Origin: Chloroflexota bacterium
GTDB taxonomy: Bacteria; Chloroflexota; Dormibacteria; Dormibacterales; Dormibacteraceae
DNA: 64,000 bases
NCBI GenBank assembly: GCA_005880695.1
Contig: VBGR01000043.1
Location: forward strand, 1 to 64,000
Reading direction: 5' to 3'
Positions within the stretch are counted from its first letter, which is position 1. The number at the start of each line of letters is the position of its first letter. Positions 50,298 to 59,295 of the stretch are shown piece after piece. Below the pieces are notes generated by a model. It searched no databases. It saw only the letters and a list, made by a program, of their open reading frames with translations, and was not told the origin of the DNA. The translations under genes were made by a program, and so were the position numbers.

Positions 50298-50765
50298 CTA
50301 GGACGCGCCGCGCGCCCGGCGGATCTGCTCGGCGTGGTCGTGGCAGTGGGCGGCGTAGATCTCCAGCCAGCCTTCGACCGTGTAGCGACCGCTCTCGGAG
50401 TGCGTCCCCTCACGTCCCCACTCTTCCGGCGTCAGCCGCTCGAGCAGAGCTGCGCTCGCGGCCCGGGCGCCGCGGACAGCGGCCAGCGAGCCCTCGATCG
50501 GCCGGTCGTAATGAAGCCGGCGGGCGAACTCCTGCTCGTCGTAGCCCTGGATCTGGGCGCCGTCCTCGGCCAGCAGCTTGCGCAGCCGGATGGCCGAGGT
50601 CATCTCGCTGTCGGCGGTGTGGTGAACCACCTCGCGCGCAGTCCAATCCTGCGGGCCAGGGCGGTGGTCGAGCTCCGCCTCCGAGGCGCCCGCGAGCGCC
50701 TCTGCGAGCACGTCCGGGCCGGCCTTGTACTTCTCGATCAGCTGCCGTCTCAGCTCAGAATCCAT
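50298..50765 (-). CDS. DinB family protein
   Basis: Four-helix DinB/YfiT-fold protein of 155 residues. The metal-binding histidines of this fold are visible in EVVHHTAD and in IYAAHCHDHAEQI near the C-terminus. Relatives include bacillithiol or mycothiol transferases and damage-inducible proteins of unknown role. Thiol transfer or chelation is possible but unproven. It lies 39 bp downstream of the YchF gene on the same strand. Confidence 0.8.
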   Translation of the reverse strand: MDSELRRQLIEKYKAGPDVLAEALAGASEAELDHRPGPQDWTAREVVHHTADSEMTSAIRLRKLLAEDGAQIQGYDEQEFARRLHYDRPIEGSLAAVRGARAASAALLERLTPEEWGREGTHSESGRYTVEGWLEIYAAHCHDHAEQIRRARGAS

Positions 50766-50804
50766 GGCGAGTAATGTCGCTCAAAGAGTGCGCTTCGTGC
50801 TCAG

Positions 50805-51800
50805 TCAGGAGCCGACCCTGAAGAGCACCACGTCGCCGTCTTTGACGCGGTAGTCGCGGCCTTCGACGCGGAGCTTGCCCGCCGCGCGCAGCGCATCCAT
50901 CGACCCTGCTGCGACCAGCTCGTCGACCGAGGTGACCTCGGCGCGGATGAACTTCTTCTCGAAGTCCGAATGGATCTTGCCGGCCGCCACCGGCGCCGGG
51001 GCCCCCTCCTCGCAGTGCCAGGCTCGCGCCTCCGGCTCGCCCGCCGTGAAGAAGGTGATCAGCCCGCCGGCGCGCCAGACCGCGCGCACGATCTCGTCGA
51101 GCCCGGAGGACTCCAGCCCGTAGCTGCGCCGGTACTCCCGTGCCTCGGCGGGGTCCAGCTCCGCCAGCTCCGCCTCCAGGGCGGCGGCAACGATCGCGGC
51201 AGCGGTCCCTTCCTCGCGGGCTGCCCGCACTACCGGCTCGCCGGCCGCGGGGTTGTCCGCGACGTTGGCGACCCAGACGACCGGCTTCAGCGTGACCGGG
51301 AAAAGGGGCGCCAGGGCGGCACGGTCGGCGCCGTCAAGCTCCAGCTTGCGCAGCGGCGCGCCCGCGTCCAGCTGAGCCCGTGCGCGCTCCAAAACCTCCA
51401 GCTCCCCGGCGGACGCCCGGCCGGTTTGCGCCTCCTTGGCCGCGATCTCGAGCCTCCTCTCGACTGTCGCCAGGTCGGCCAGGACCATGTCGAGCGTGGT
51501 ACCCGTGATGTCCGCCAGCGGGTCGGGCTCGGGCCCGAAGCAGCGGGCGACCTGCAGCACGACGTCCGCCTCCCGGGCGGCGGCAACCTGCTGGGCCCGG
51601 CTGCCGGGCGGGGCGTCAGCGATGCGGACCTGGGCGTGAACGACCTTCTTCGGGCGGACGGCGGCAACCAGGCGGTCGAGCCGCTCATCGGGAACGTCCA
51701 CCATCCCCACCCCGCCGGAGCCGCGCCCGCCGGTGAGGGCGTTGAAAAGGGTCGTCTTGCCCACGCCAGGCGGGCCGACGATGGCTACTGAAACAGGCAC
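50805..51800 (-). CDS. Divergent YchF-type P-loop NTPase with TGS domain
   Basis: YchF/OLA1-related ribosome-associated NTPase, 331 residues against about 363 for E. coli YchF. P-loop GPPGVGKTTLFNALTG is intact. The switch II region, DIAGL in YchF, is replaced by DAPPGSRAQQ and shortened by about ten residues, and switch I is not recognisable. The C-terminal TGS-type part is well kept (LITFFTAGEPEARAW, GKIHSDFEKKFIRAEV). This is a diverged paralogue that may bind but not hydrolyse nucleotide normally. It starts with GTG directly after the hydrolase stop. Confidence 0.8.
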   Translation of the reverse strand: MPVSVAIVGPPGVGKTTLFNALTGGRGSGGVGMVDVPDERLDRLVAAVRPKKVVHAQVRIADAPPGSRAQQVAAAREADVVLQVARCFGPEPDPLADITGTTLDMVLADLATVERRLEIAAKEAQTGRASAGELEVLERARAQLDAGAPLRKLELDGADRAALAPLFPVTLKPVVWVANVADNPAAGEPVVRAAREEGTAAAIVAAALEAELAELDPAEAREYRRSYGLESSGLDEIVRAVWRAGGLITFFTAGEPEARAWHCEEGAPAPVAAGKIHSDFEKKFIRAEVTSVDELVAAGSMDALRAAGKLRVEGRDYRVKDGDVVLFRVGS

Positions 51801-52580
51801 TTAGCGAAGGAATGAATCGACTAGCTGGTTGAAAAGCGAAGCCCGCTCGAAGTACGGCGAGTGCCCGCTCTCCGCGACCATCTGGAGCCGGGTCTTCGGG
51901 AAGTGCTTCTTGACGAGCGCCGCCGCCCGGTCGCCAGGGATCCCGGGAGCCACGATGATGTCCTCGGTCCCGAAGATCCAGAAGATCGGAACCTCGAGCT
52001 CCGCGACTTCCTCCACCGAGGGGCGCACCGAGGGCAGGCTCGCCAGCACAGCCTGCTTGTCCAGGTCCACGCTGAGCCGGTCCAGCCCGCCGTATAGGTA
52101 GTAGAGGGCGGGCTGCTCCTCCGCCATCCGCTCGCCCGCCGCCAGGTGGATGCCCTTCTTCATGAACTCGGTCGCCAGGGGCACGGTCTCCCGCCTGACC
52201 TGCTCCAGGTCCTCGCCGAAGTCGATCCAGCCCGTGGTCCCGCTCATCACCAGCGCCCGCACCCGTTCGGGGTGGCGGAGCGTGTACTGCAGGCAGGTCA
52301 GGCCGCCCAGCGACTGGGCGACCAGGGCCACATCTTCCAGCTCCAGATGGTCGACGAGGTCGGCCAGGTCTTCCGCGAAGCGGTCCTTGTCCGGCTCCCC
52401 GCTGGACGGGGCGAACCCGCGGTGCGCGAAGGTGACGCACGTGAATCTCTCGGAGAAGTACGGGACCTGCTGCCACCAGGAGAGGTGGTTGCCGCCCAGT
52501 CCGTGGGCGAAGAGCAGGGCCGGCCCGCTACCGGCGACCTCGTAATAGAGCCGGCCGGCGGGAAGCGCCAGGAAGGGCAC
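51801..52580 (-). CDS. Alpha/beta hydrolase
   Basis: Serine hydrolase of the alpha/beta fold, 259 residues, no signal peptide. The triad is assignable: Ser in VAQSLGG (nucleophile elbow), Asp in FGTEDIIV and His in ESGHSPYFE. The oxyanion region is FAHGLGGNHLSW. The substrate is unknown; esterase or lactonase activity is typical. GTG start, 3 bp downstream of the lysC stop, and its stop abuts the YchF start, so it travels with the threonine operon. Confidence 0.82.
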   Translation of the reverse strand: MPFLALPAGRLYYEVAGSGPALLFAHGLGGNHLSWWQQVPYFSERFTCVTFAHRGFAPSSGEPDKDRFAEDLADLVDHLELEDVALVAQSLGGLTCLQYTLRHPERVRALVMSGTTGWIDFGEDLEQVRRETVPLATEFMKKGIHLAAGERMAEEQPALYYLYGGLDRLSVDLDKQAVLASLPSVRPSVEEVAELEVPIFWIFGTEDIIVAPGIPGDRAAALVKKHFPKTRLQMVAESGHSPYFERASLFNQLVDSFLR

Positions 52581-52583
52581 GGG

Positions 52584-53813
52584 CTAGCGCTTTCCGCGAG
52601 TGATCAGGGAATCCAGCTCGAAGGCGGTGTGGAGGGCCCGCACGCCGGCCTCCGCCTGCGCGTTCGACACGAGGCAGGTGATCCGGATCTCGGAGGTGCT
52701 GATCCCCTCGATGTTGATGCCACCCTCAGCGAGGGTCCGGAACATGCGGCCGGCCACTCCTGGGGTGCCAAGCATCCCGGTGCCGACAATGGAGAGCTTG
52801 GCCAGCCCGCCCGAGGCCTTGACATCCTTGGCGCCCACCGTCTCGGCCGCGCGCCGGACCAGCGGTACGGCCTGCTTCAGGTCGGATTCGGCGATCGTGA
52901 AGGTGATGTCGGTCTCCCGCGTTTCAGAGACGCTTTGGACGATCACGTCCACCGAGATGGCCGCCTCGCCGAGCGGCTCGAAGATGGTGGCGGCTACGCC
53001 AGGCCGGTCGGGCACGCCGACGATGGTCACCTTGGCGATGTCGGTCTCGTGGGCCACGCCGCGGACCCGGCTGCGTTCCTCCATGGGTAGCTCGGCGACG
53101 ATCATCGTACCGGGGCGCTTCTTGAACGAGCTCCGGACATGAATCGGGATCGAGTAGAGCTGGCCGATCTCGACCGCGCGGGGATGGAGGACCCGGGCGC
53201 CGACCGCTGCCATCTCCAGCATCTCCTCATAGGAGATGTGCTCGATCCGCCGTGCCCTCTTGACCACTCGTGGGTCGGCGCTGTAGATGGCATCGACGTC
53301 GGTGTATATCTCGCAGACGCTGGCGTTGAGTGCTGCCGCCAGGGCGACCGCGGTCGTGTCGGAGCCGCCCCGCCCGAGCGTCGTAATCTCCAGGTCTTCG
53401 GTGACGCCCTGAAAGCCGGCGACCACGCAGACCCGGCCCGCCTCGAGCTCGGCCCGGAGCCGGTCGGTCTCCACGGCGCGGATGCGCGCCTTCGAGTGAT
53501 GGCCGCTCGTGCGGACCCCTGCCTGGAGGCCGGTCAATGAGATGGCGGGAACGCCCAGGGCGGCGAGGCACATCGCCAGCAGCGGCGCGCTGATCGTCTC
53601 GCCGTTGGCCACGAGCATGTCCAGCTCGCGGGCCGGTGGTGACGCGGTGACCCGGTGGGCGAGGGCGATCAGCTGATCCGTCGTCTGGCCCATGGCCGAG
53701 ACGACCACGACCACGCGCTCCCCTTCCCGCACGGTCTCGGCGATACGAGCCGCCACCTTCCTGATCCGCGCCGGCGTGCCCACCGAGGTGCCGCCGTACT
53801 TCTGGATGATCAC
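52584..53813 (-). CDS. lysC: Aspartate kinase
   Basis: Phosphorylates aspartate, the first step to lysine, threonine and methionine. 409 residues from a GTG at 53813, full length. The kinase domain has [21 protein letters not shown] and [16 protein letters not shown]. Two C-terminal ACT domains (from about residue 265: [12 protein letters not shown] and [13 protein letters not shown]) imply feedback control by an end product. A longer open frame reaches into thrB but is its shadow. Together with hom, thrC and thrB it makes a complete aspartate-to-threonine cluster except for asd. Confidence 0.95.
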   Translation of the reverse strand: MIIQKYGGTSVGTPARIRKVAARIAETVREGERVVVVVSAMGQTTDQLIALAHRVTASPPARELDMLVANGETISAPLLAMCLAALGVPAISLTGLQAGVRTSGHHSKARIRAVETDRLRAELEAGRVCVVAGFQGVTEDLEITTLGRGGSDTTAVALAAALNASVCEIYTDVDAIYSADPRVVKRARRIEHISYEEMLEMAAVGARVLHPRAVEIGQLYSIPIHVRSSFKKRPGTMIVAELPMEERSRVRGVAHETDIAKVTIVGVPDRPGVAATIFEPLGEAAISVDVIVQSVSETRETDITFTIAESDLKQAVPLVRRAAETVGAKDVKASGGLAKLSIVGTGMLGTPGVAGRMFRTLAEGGINIEGISTSEIRITCLVSNAQAEAGVRALHTAFELDSLITRGKR

Positions 53814-53821
53814 CCGCGCGG

Positions 53822-54604
53822 TCACGAAACGATTCGGGTGACCAGGGGTCGACCCGGAGCGCCGGCCGCGGCGGTCATCGCCTCGGCCACCTGCTTGCCC
53901 GCTCCGGGCGGCGCGAACGCGAAGACGCTCGGGCCGGCGCCCGCCAAGGCTGCGCCGTGAGCGCCCGCGGCTCGGGCGGCCGCGATGGTCTCCGGCAGCC
54001 ACGGATAAATGGACGAGCGGGCGGGCTGGTGGAGCCGGTCCTCCATCGCGATGCCGAGCAGGCTCCAGTCGCGAGCGTGGAGGGCGTGGACCAGGAGCGC
54101 ATTGCGCCCTGCGTTGTAGACGGCGTCGGCGCGGGAGACTGTCGCAGGCAGGATGGCCCGCGCCTGCTCGGTCGGCGACGGCTCCGCCGCCACGAAGAGC
54201 GCGACCTCGAGGTCGTCCGGAACCGGCAGCCGCAGCACACGGTCGGCGACGCAGGCCACGACACCGTGATGGATGGCGGCGGCGACGTTGTCCGGGTGGC
54301 CCTCCACCTTCACCGCCCGCGCGAACAGCTCCCCCGCCGGCACTCCTTCGAGCGCGAGCACCGCCACCCTGGCCGCGGCGCTGCTTCCGAGGCCGACCCC
54401 GAGCGGGATCTCGCTGCGCACCTGTCCGCGCATCCGGAGGCCCTCGAAAGGGTGGCCGGGCGGCGGCTCGACGCCGACGAAGGTCCAGGCCGGCGCTTGC
54501 GCCGGTTCGGCCTCCGCCTCCAGCCAGAGGTCCACGGCCATCGCCAGCACGTCGAACCCCGGCCCGAGGTTGGCGATCGTGGCCGGCACCCGAATCGAGG
54601 TCAA
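53822..54604 (-). CDS. thrB: Homoserine kinase
   Basis: GHMP-family kinase that makes O-phosphohomoserine for threonine synthase. The 260-residue protein has the N-terminal [17 protein letters not shown], the ATP-binding [12 protein letters not shown] and the C-terminal [14 protein letters not shown]. It is about 40 residues shorter than E. coli ThrB, within the range of actinobacterial forms. The TTG start overlaps the thrC stop (TTGA), and lysC follows 8 bp after its stop. Confidence 0.93.
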   Translation of the reverse strand: MTSIRVPATIANLGPGFDVLAMAVDLWLEAEAEPAQAPAWTFVGVEPPPGHPFEGLRMRGQVRSEIPLGVGLGSSAAARVAVLALEGVPAGELFARAVKVEGHPDNVAAAIHHGVVACVADRVLRLPVPDDLEVALFVAAEPSPTEQARAILPATVSRADAVYNAGRNALLVHALHARDWSLLGIAMEDRLHQPARSSIYPWLPETIAAARAAGAHGAALAGAGPSVFAFAPPGAGKQVAEAMTAAAGAPGRPLVTRIVS

Positions 54605-55644
54605 AGCTTCAAGGCCTTGGCCAGGGAGCGAGCGTCGCCGTCGAGCTCGACCGGCGGCTCGACGTTGGCGATCGCGACGTCGGGGTCTTTGAGACCGGAT
54701 CCGGTCAGCACTACCACGGTGGTTGCGTCCTTCTCCAGCCGACCCTCGCGCACGAGTCGATAGAGGAGCGCCAGCGGCGCCACCGAGGCGGGCTCGGCGA
54801 AGAGGCCCTCGGTCGAGGCAAGCCGGATCTGGGCCTGCAGGATCTCCGTGTCGGAGACCGCCTCGATCAGCCCGCCCGACTCGTCGCGGGCGCTGGTGGC
54901 ACCCTCCCAGGACGCCGGGTTGCCGATCTTGATCGCGGTCGCGACGGTCTTCGGATTCTCGACCGGCCGCCCGAGCACGATCGGGGCCGCCCCCTCCGCC
55001 TGGGCGCCGACCATGCGCGGCAGGTTGGCCGACTTGCCGGCCTCGTGGTATTCGCGGAAACCCCTCCAGTACGCGGTGATGTTGCCGGCGTTGCCGACCG
55101 GCAGGAGGAGGTAGTCGGGCGCTTCGCCGAGGGCGTCCACGATCTCGAAGGCGGCGGTCTTCTGGCCTTCGATCCGGTAAGGGTTGACCGAGTTGACGAG
55201 CGCCACCGGGTAGGAGTCGGCCAGCTCGCGCACCGTGGCCAGGGCCCGGTCGAAGTTGCCCTTCAAGGCGACCACCTTGGCCCCATACATGAGGGCCTGC
55301 GAGAGCTTGTTGAGCGCGATCTCACCCGAGGGGATGAACACCACCGCCCGCATCCGGCAACGCGCGGCATAGGCCGCGGCGGACGCCGAGGTGTTGCCGG
55401 TCGAGGCGCAGACCAGCACCTTCGATCCCGCCTCCAGAGCTTTGGCCACCGCCACGCACATGCCGCGGTCCTTGAAAGATCCGGTCGGGTTCAAGCCTTC
55501 GTACTTGAAGAAGAGCCGTCGCAGGCCGAGCGAGGCGGCGATGTTCCGGCTCTCCACGAGCGGCGTCGAGCCTTCGTCGAGGTCGACCATCGGCGTGGCG
55601 TCGGTGACCGGGAGGCGCTCCCGGTAGCGCGCAATCACCCCCAT
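54601..55644 (-). CDS. thrC: Threonine synthase
   Basis: PLP enzyme that converts O-phosphohomoserine to threonine. The 347-residue protein is of the short class. The PLP lysine lies in NPTGSFKDRGM, the phosphate-binding loop is LPVGNAGNI, and ASTGNTSASAAAYA is present. The ATG is 7 bp downstream of the hom stop. The order hom-thrC-thrB matches many Gram-positive genomes. Confidence 0.95.
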   Translation of the reverse strand: MGVIARYRERLPVTDATPMVDLDEGSTPLVESRNIAASLGLRRLFFKYEGLNPTGSFKDRGMCVAVAKALEAGSKVLVCASTGNTSASAAAYAARCRMRAVVFIPSGEIALNKLSQALMYGAKVVALKGNFDRALATVRELADSYPVALVNSVNPYRIEGQKTAAFEIVDALGEAPDYLLLPVGNAGNITAYWRGFREYHEAGKSANLPRMVGAQAEGAAPIVLGRPVENPKTVATAIKIGNPASWEGATSARDESGGLIEAVSDTEILQAQIRLASTEGLFAEPASVAPLALLYRLVREGRLEKDATTVVVLTGSGLKDPDVAIANVEPPVELDGDARSLAKALKL

Positions 55645-55651
55645 GCGCGGC

Positions 55652-56926
55652 TTAGATGACCCTGAAGAAGGCGCCGACCCGGCGGATCGGCTCCAGCTCG
55701 GCGATCCGCTCCCGGGCTCGAGCCAGGGCAGCGTCGCGGGCTGGATGGGTGGTGAAGACGAGCTCGGCCGTGCCCTCCTCGATCGAATCCTTCTGGATCA
55801 TGCTGGCGATCGAGACGTCCTCCTCGCCGAAGACGCGGCCGACCTGCGCCAGCACGCCCGTGCGGTCCTCGGCGCGGAGGCGGTAGTAGGCCTTGGTCAC
55901 CACGTCCGCCATCGGCAGCATCGGCGGATCCGGGTCGAAAGTCATCAGCACCCGGTTGGCCGCCTTCTTCCGGATCGTGAAGACGAGGTCGAGAAGGTCG
56001 CCGACCACCGCCGAGGCGGTCGGCCGCCCGCCGGCGCCCTGGCCGCGGAGCAGCACCGGGCCCACCAGGTCGCCCTCGATATAGACGGCGTTGAAGGCGC
56101 CCTCGACCTGAGCCAGCGGGTGGCTCACAGGAACCAACGCAGGGTGGACCCGGGCCTCGATCTTGCCGTTGGGCCGGGCGGCGTAAGCGAGCAGCTTGAT
56201 CTCGTAGCCGAGCTCCTTCGCGTAGCGGAAATCGAGCGGGTCGATGCCTTCGATGCCTTCCCGGAAGACCTGGTCCGGGTGGACGCGGGCGCCGAAAGCG
56301 ATGGAGGCCAGGATGGACAGCTTGTAGACGGCGTCGAAGCCGGCGACGTCCGCTGTCGGGTCCTCCTCGGCAAAGCCGGCGGCCTGAGCTTCGAGCAGCG
56401 CCGCCGCGTAGTCGAGCCCGTCCGCGCCCATCCGCCCGAGCATGTAGTTGGTCGTGCCGTTGATGACCGCGGCGATCCGCTCGATGTCGTTGGCGATCAG
56501 GTCGACCTTGAAGGTGCTGATCAGCGGGATGCCGCCACCGACCGCGGCCTCGAAGTAGATGTCGACGTCCATCTCGCCGGCCAGCTCCAGCAGCTCGGGG
56601 CCGTGCTTGGCCATCACGACCTTGTTGGCGGTGACGACGTGCTTGCCCGCGCGGAGGCCGCGCTCGATGTAAGTTCGGGCGGGCTCCTCGCCCCCCATCA
56701 GCTCCACCAGGACCTGGATCTCGGGGTCGTTGAGCACCTCATCCGGCGCGTCTGTGATGAGCTCGCTCGGGATCGACCGGGGACGCTCCGCATCCCGGAC
56801 CAGGACCCGCCGCAGGTTGAGGACCACGCCGGTTCGCCGAGCCAGGCTGTCCCGCTTCTGGAGGAGGCGTTCGGCGACCTGGCTGCCCACCGTGCCGAGG
56901 CCCAGCAGCCCAACGTTGAGTTGCAC
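55652..56926 (-). CDS. hom: Homoserine dehydrogenase
   Basis: Reduces aspartate semialdehyde to homoserine. 424 residues from a GTG at 56926. The NAD(P) site is VGLLGLGTVG at the N-terminus, the catalytic region shows VTANKVVMAKHG, FEAAVGGGIPLI and GTTNYMLGRM, and a C-terminal ACT domain (about 350-424, YYRLRAEDRTGVLAQV) gives threonine feedback inhibition. It heads the thr operon. The start lies only 19 bp from that of the divergent gene at 56946. Confidence 0.95.
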   Translation of the reverse strand: MQLNVGLLGLGTVGSQVAERLLQKRDSLARRTGVVLNLRRVLVRDAERPRSIPSELITDAPDEVLNDPEIQVLVELMGGEEPARTYIERGLRAGKHVVTANKVVMAKHGPELLELAGEMDVDIYFEAAVGGGIPLISTFKVDLIANDIERIAAVINGTTNYMLGRMGADGLDYAAALLEAQAAGFAEEDPTADVAGFDAVYKLSILASIAFGARVHPDQVFREGIEGIDPLDFRYAKELGYEIKLLAYAARPNGKIEARVHPALVPVSHPLAQVEGAFNAVYIEGDLVGPVLLRGQGAGGRPTASAVVGDLLDLVFTIRKKAANRVLMTFDPDPPMLPMADVVTKAYYRLRAEDRTGVLAQVGRVFGEEDVSIASMIQKDSIEEGTAELVFTTHPARDAALARARERIAELEPIRRVGAFFRVI

Positions 56927-56931
56927 ACCGG

Positions 56932-56937
56932 TATTCT
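56932..56937 (+). promoter_or_regulatory. Putative -10 element (TATTCT)
   Basis: TATTCT on the plus strand, 8 nt before the GTG at 56946, within the 19 bp between divergent starts. Any -35 would lie inside hom. Spacing fits leaderless transcription. Confidence 0.4.
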
Positions 56938-56945
56938 CACGGTTC

Positions 56946-57923
56946 GTGGGTCTGCTCCTACGGGAGGAGGACGTCGAGCGGGTCATCGATATGGACGCAG
57001 TGATCGGCGCCGTGCGGGCGGCCATGATCGAGTTCGGCGAAGGCGTCGCCCAGAACCAGCCCCGGCGGCGCGTCTATCCGCCGGGCGGCGTCCTCAACGT
57101 GATGTTCGCCTCCCACCCGGGCTGCGGGCACTACGGGCTCAAGACCTACAGCATCGGCGGCGGCCGGGCTCGCTTTCTCGTGATCCTCTACTCAATCGAG
57201 GGAGATCGGCCCGGCAGCGTAGAGGCCCTGATCGAGGCGAACTTGCTCGGCGCTTACCGGACCGGCGCCGCCACCGGCGTGGCCGCCGCGGCCCTGGCGC
57301 CGCCCGGGCCGGTCGAGGTCGCCTTGATCGGCACCGGGTTCCAGGCCCGCACCCAGGCACTCGCCCTGTCGCGCGCGATCCCGGTCACCAAGTTCCGCGT
57401 GTTCAGTCGCAACGCCGACCACAAGGACGCCTTCGTCCAGGAGGTCGCGGAGCGCTTGAAAGTCCCGGCGGCGGCCGCCGAGACCGCCGAGGAGGCGGTC
57501 CGCGGCGCCCCGGTCGTGGTCTGCATGACCAACAGCGCCACGCCCGTGATCGAAGCCGGCTGGGTGGAGAAAGGCGCCCTCGTGGTCGGCGCGGGCATCA
57601 ACCTACCGAGCAAAGCCGAGCTGCCGCCCGACCTCGTCAACGCCTGCGAGGCGGTCGTGGTCGACCAGCTGGAGAGCGCCAAGCTGGAGAGCGGCGACCT
57701 GCTCAATGCCGAAGCCAGCGGAGGCTTCGACTGGGAGCAGGTGCAGGAGCTGGGGGCGGTCCTGGCCGGGAAGGCGCCCGGCCGCCGCTCGCCGGGCGGG
57801 ACCGTGCTCTTCGAGTCGCACGGCCTGGCACTCTGGGACGTTGCGGCGGGCGCCCTCGTATTGAAGCGCGCCCGCGAGGCTCGCCTCGGCCAGGTCGTGG
57901 ACCTTTTCGGGGACCACGTCTGA
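56946..57923 (+). CDS. Ornithine cyclodeaminase / mu-crystallin family protein
   Basis: NAD(P)-dependent enzyme of the OCD/mu-crystallin family, 325 residues. The family includes ornithine cyclodeaminase, alanine dehydrogenase (archaeal type) and ketimine reductases. The Rossmann motif is VALIGTGFQARTQ (about residues 120-132), with GLKTYSIGG and EANLLGAYRTGAATGVAA preceding it. Which reaction applies cannot be decided. Start GTG, divergent from hom with 19 bp between starts, which suggests linked amino-acid metabolism or only tight packing. Confidence 0.82.
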   Translation: MGLLLREEDVERVIDMDAVIGAVRAAMIEFGEGVAQNQPRRRVYPPGGVLNVMFASHPGCGHYGLKTYSIGGGRARFLVILYSIEGDRPGSVEALIEANLLGAYRTGAATGVAAAALAPPGPVEVALIGTGFQARTQALALSRAIPVTKFRVFSRNADHKDAFVQEVAERLKVPAAAAETAEEAVRGAPVVVCMTNSATPVIEAGWVEKGALVVGAGINLPSKAELPPDLVNACEAVVVDQLESAKLESGDLLNAEASGGFDWEQVQELGAVLAGKAPGRRSPGGTVLFESHGLALWDVAAGALVLKRAREARLGQVVDLFGDHV

Positions 57924-57934
57924 CCTGGCGAGAG

Positions 57935-57962
57935 CCCTACGCCCTACGCCCTACGCCCTACG
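57935..57962. repeat. Four exact tandem copies of CCCTACG
   Basis: A 28-bp run of the 7-mer CCCTACG, 4 exact copies, between two convergent genes, 11 bp after the stop of the OCD-family gene. A simple-sequence repeat of this kind in a non-coding gap could vary in copy number. No function is apparent. Confidence 0.85.
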
Positions 57963-57979
57963 TCTGGTCGCCGGCTGGG

Positions 57980-58252
57980 TCAGCGAGTGGCCGAGTTCGT
58001 GTGCTCCACGACCGTCTGCGTCGAGAGGCTGCCCAGGTCGAACGTCGCCATGACGAAGTAGGCGGCGGCGACAATCACGGTCAGGGTGGCAGCCGAGACG
58101 AGATAGACGCGGAGGCGCACGAAAGGCTCACGCACGACCCGAGCCTGGAGATCGGCCCAGTCTGGACCGCGGCCCGGGACCCACGACGACACCTCGGTTT
58201 GGATCGCCTGGACCTCGTGGTCCAAGGGATCACCTTTCCCGTACACCTTCAT
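57980..58252 (-). CDS. Small single-pass membrane protein, possible anti-sigma partner
   Basis: Not recognised by family. The 90-residue protein has a hydrophilic cytoplasmic N-terminal part (about 1-47), one transmembrane helix (about 48-68, VYLVSAATLTVIVAAAYFV) and a short outer tail. Its ATG overlaps the ECF sigma stop (ATGA). This layout is that of short anti-sigma factors, although no zinc-binding HxxxCxxC motif is present. The anti-sigma role is inferred from gene position. Confidence 0.6.
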   Translation of the reverse strand: MKVYGKGDPLDHEVQAIQTEVSSWVPGRGPDWADLQARVVREPFVRLRVYLVSAATLTVIVAAAYFVMATFDLGSLSTQTVVEHTNSATR

Positions 58253-58782
58253 CTCTCCGAACGCGCCGCCTCCAGCTTTTGCTCGCTCCCAACCAGCTCG
58301 ACCCGCATGACGGCCATGGCCTTTGCGATTCGCGAGGCCACCGTACCCGAGGGGATGCCGAGGGCCTTGGCCACCTCATCGCGCGTATAGCCGTGGTAGT
58401 AGTGGAGGACCACCGCCGCCCGCACCTTGGGGCTCAAACGGGCGAGCGCCCGTTCGAGAACCGTCTTCGCCTCCACCCGCCCGTAGTCCCCGAGGTAGGG
58501 GCCGGCGAGGAGCTTGGGAGCGATGATGCGGCTTAGCTTCTGGCGCCGCAGGTAAGAGATCGCGACGTTGACGGCGATCCGGTGCAGCCAGGCGCCGGGC
58601 GGCCCGCTCGGCCGGTACTTCTCGCGCGCCCGGTAGGCGCGCACGAACGCCTCCTGCGTCAGGTCTTCCGCGGTCGCCGAGTCGAGCACCATCGCCCGAA
58701 CGCTCCGGAAGACCGACGGGTACTCCCGGACGTATAGCTCGCGGAACTGGGTCTTCGGGTCGAGATCTGGGGCCTGCCCCAT
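58249..58782 (-). CDS. ECF-type RNA polymerase sigma factor
   Basis: Alternative sigma factor of 177 residues. Region 2 (about 18-85) shows EDLTQEAFVRAYRAREKY and WLHRIAVNVAISYLRR; region 4 (about 112-165) shows the HTH GYTRDEVAKALGIPSGTVAS. The linker between them (residues 85-112) is moderately long. It is coupled by a 4-bp overlap to a small membrane protein. The target promoters and inducing signal are unknown. No obvious autoregulated promoter was recognised. Confidence 0.9.
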   Translation of the reverse strand: MGQAPDLDPKTQFRELYVREYPSVFRSVRAMVLDSATAEDLTQEAFVRAYRAREKYRPSGPPGAWLHRIAVNVAISYLRRQKLSRIIAPKLLAGPYLGDYGRVEAKTVLERALARLSPKVRAAVVLHYYHGYTRDEVAKALGIPSGTVASRIAKAMAVMRVELVGSEQKLEAARSER

Positions 58783-58890
58783 TGTGAACCGCGTAAGTGT
58801 GAGGCCGCGCGGCCAACTCCGCTACGTCTCGATGTTTTTCATTCACCTGCAGCCGGGAAGTGCTATACCGGGCCGAGGAGGTGCTTGAAG

Positions 58891-59268
58891 ATGGCTCGGG
58901 TAGGCGAGTTGATGAGCACCAGGCTCGTGGTCATCGGTCCCGACGCTACGGTCGCCGAAGCGGCGACGGTGATGGCTCGGCGCAAGGTCGGGTCGGTTCT
59001 GGTCATGACCGGCGAGGAACTGGCCGGGATCTTTACCGAGCGTGACGTGGTGCGGGCGATCTCGTACGACATCCACGCACCCCAGGACGAGGTCTCGCAC
59101 TGGATGACAAGGGAGCCGACGACGATCGACGCGGACACGGCGCACGAAGCGGCGCTCGAGCTGATGCGGAGCGGCCACTTTCGCCACCTGCCGGTGGTAG
59201 CCGGCCGCAAGGTCGTCGGCATGCTCTCGATGCGGGACCTGATCAAGGCCGGCGCCGCCGTCGGCTGA
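58891..59268 (+). CDS. Two-CBS-domain protein
   Basis: A stand-alone pair of CBS domains, 125 residues, which typically binds AMP, ATP or related adenosyl ligands and senses energy state. CBS1 runs from about residue 8 to 58 (VIGPDATVAEAATVMARR, GIFTERDVVRAI) and CBS2 from about 72 to 122 (TIDADTAHEAALELM, GMLSMRDLIKA). Shine-Dalgarno GGAGG about 9 nt before the ATG at 58891 is the reason for choosing it over a TTG 6 nt upstream. The partner protein is unknown. Confidence 0.87.
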   Translation: MARVGELMSTRLVVIGPDATVAEAATVMARRKVGSVLVMTGEELAGIFTERDVVRAISYDIHAPQDEVSHWMTREPTTIDADTAHEAALELMRSGHFRHLPVVAGRKVVGMLSMRDLIKAGAAVG

Positions 59269-59295
59269 TCCAGTTCCGAGCGGAACGGCCGAGCT

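Noticed and set aside
55643-58390. 915-codon plus-strand open frame
   Set aside because: It runs across hom (opposite strand), the OCD-family gene (another frame) and the convergent gap; an open frame caused by high GC, not a protein.
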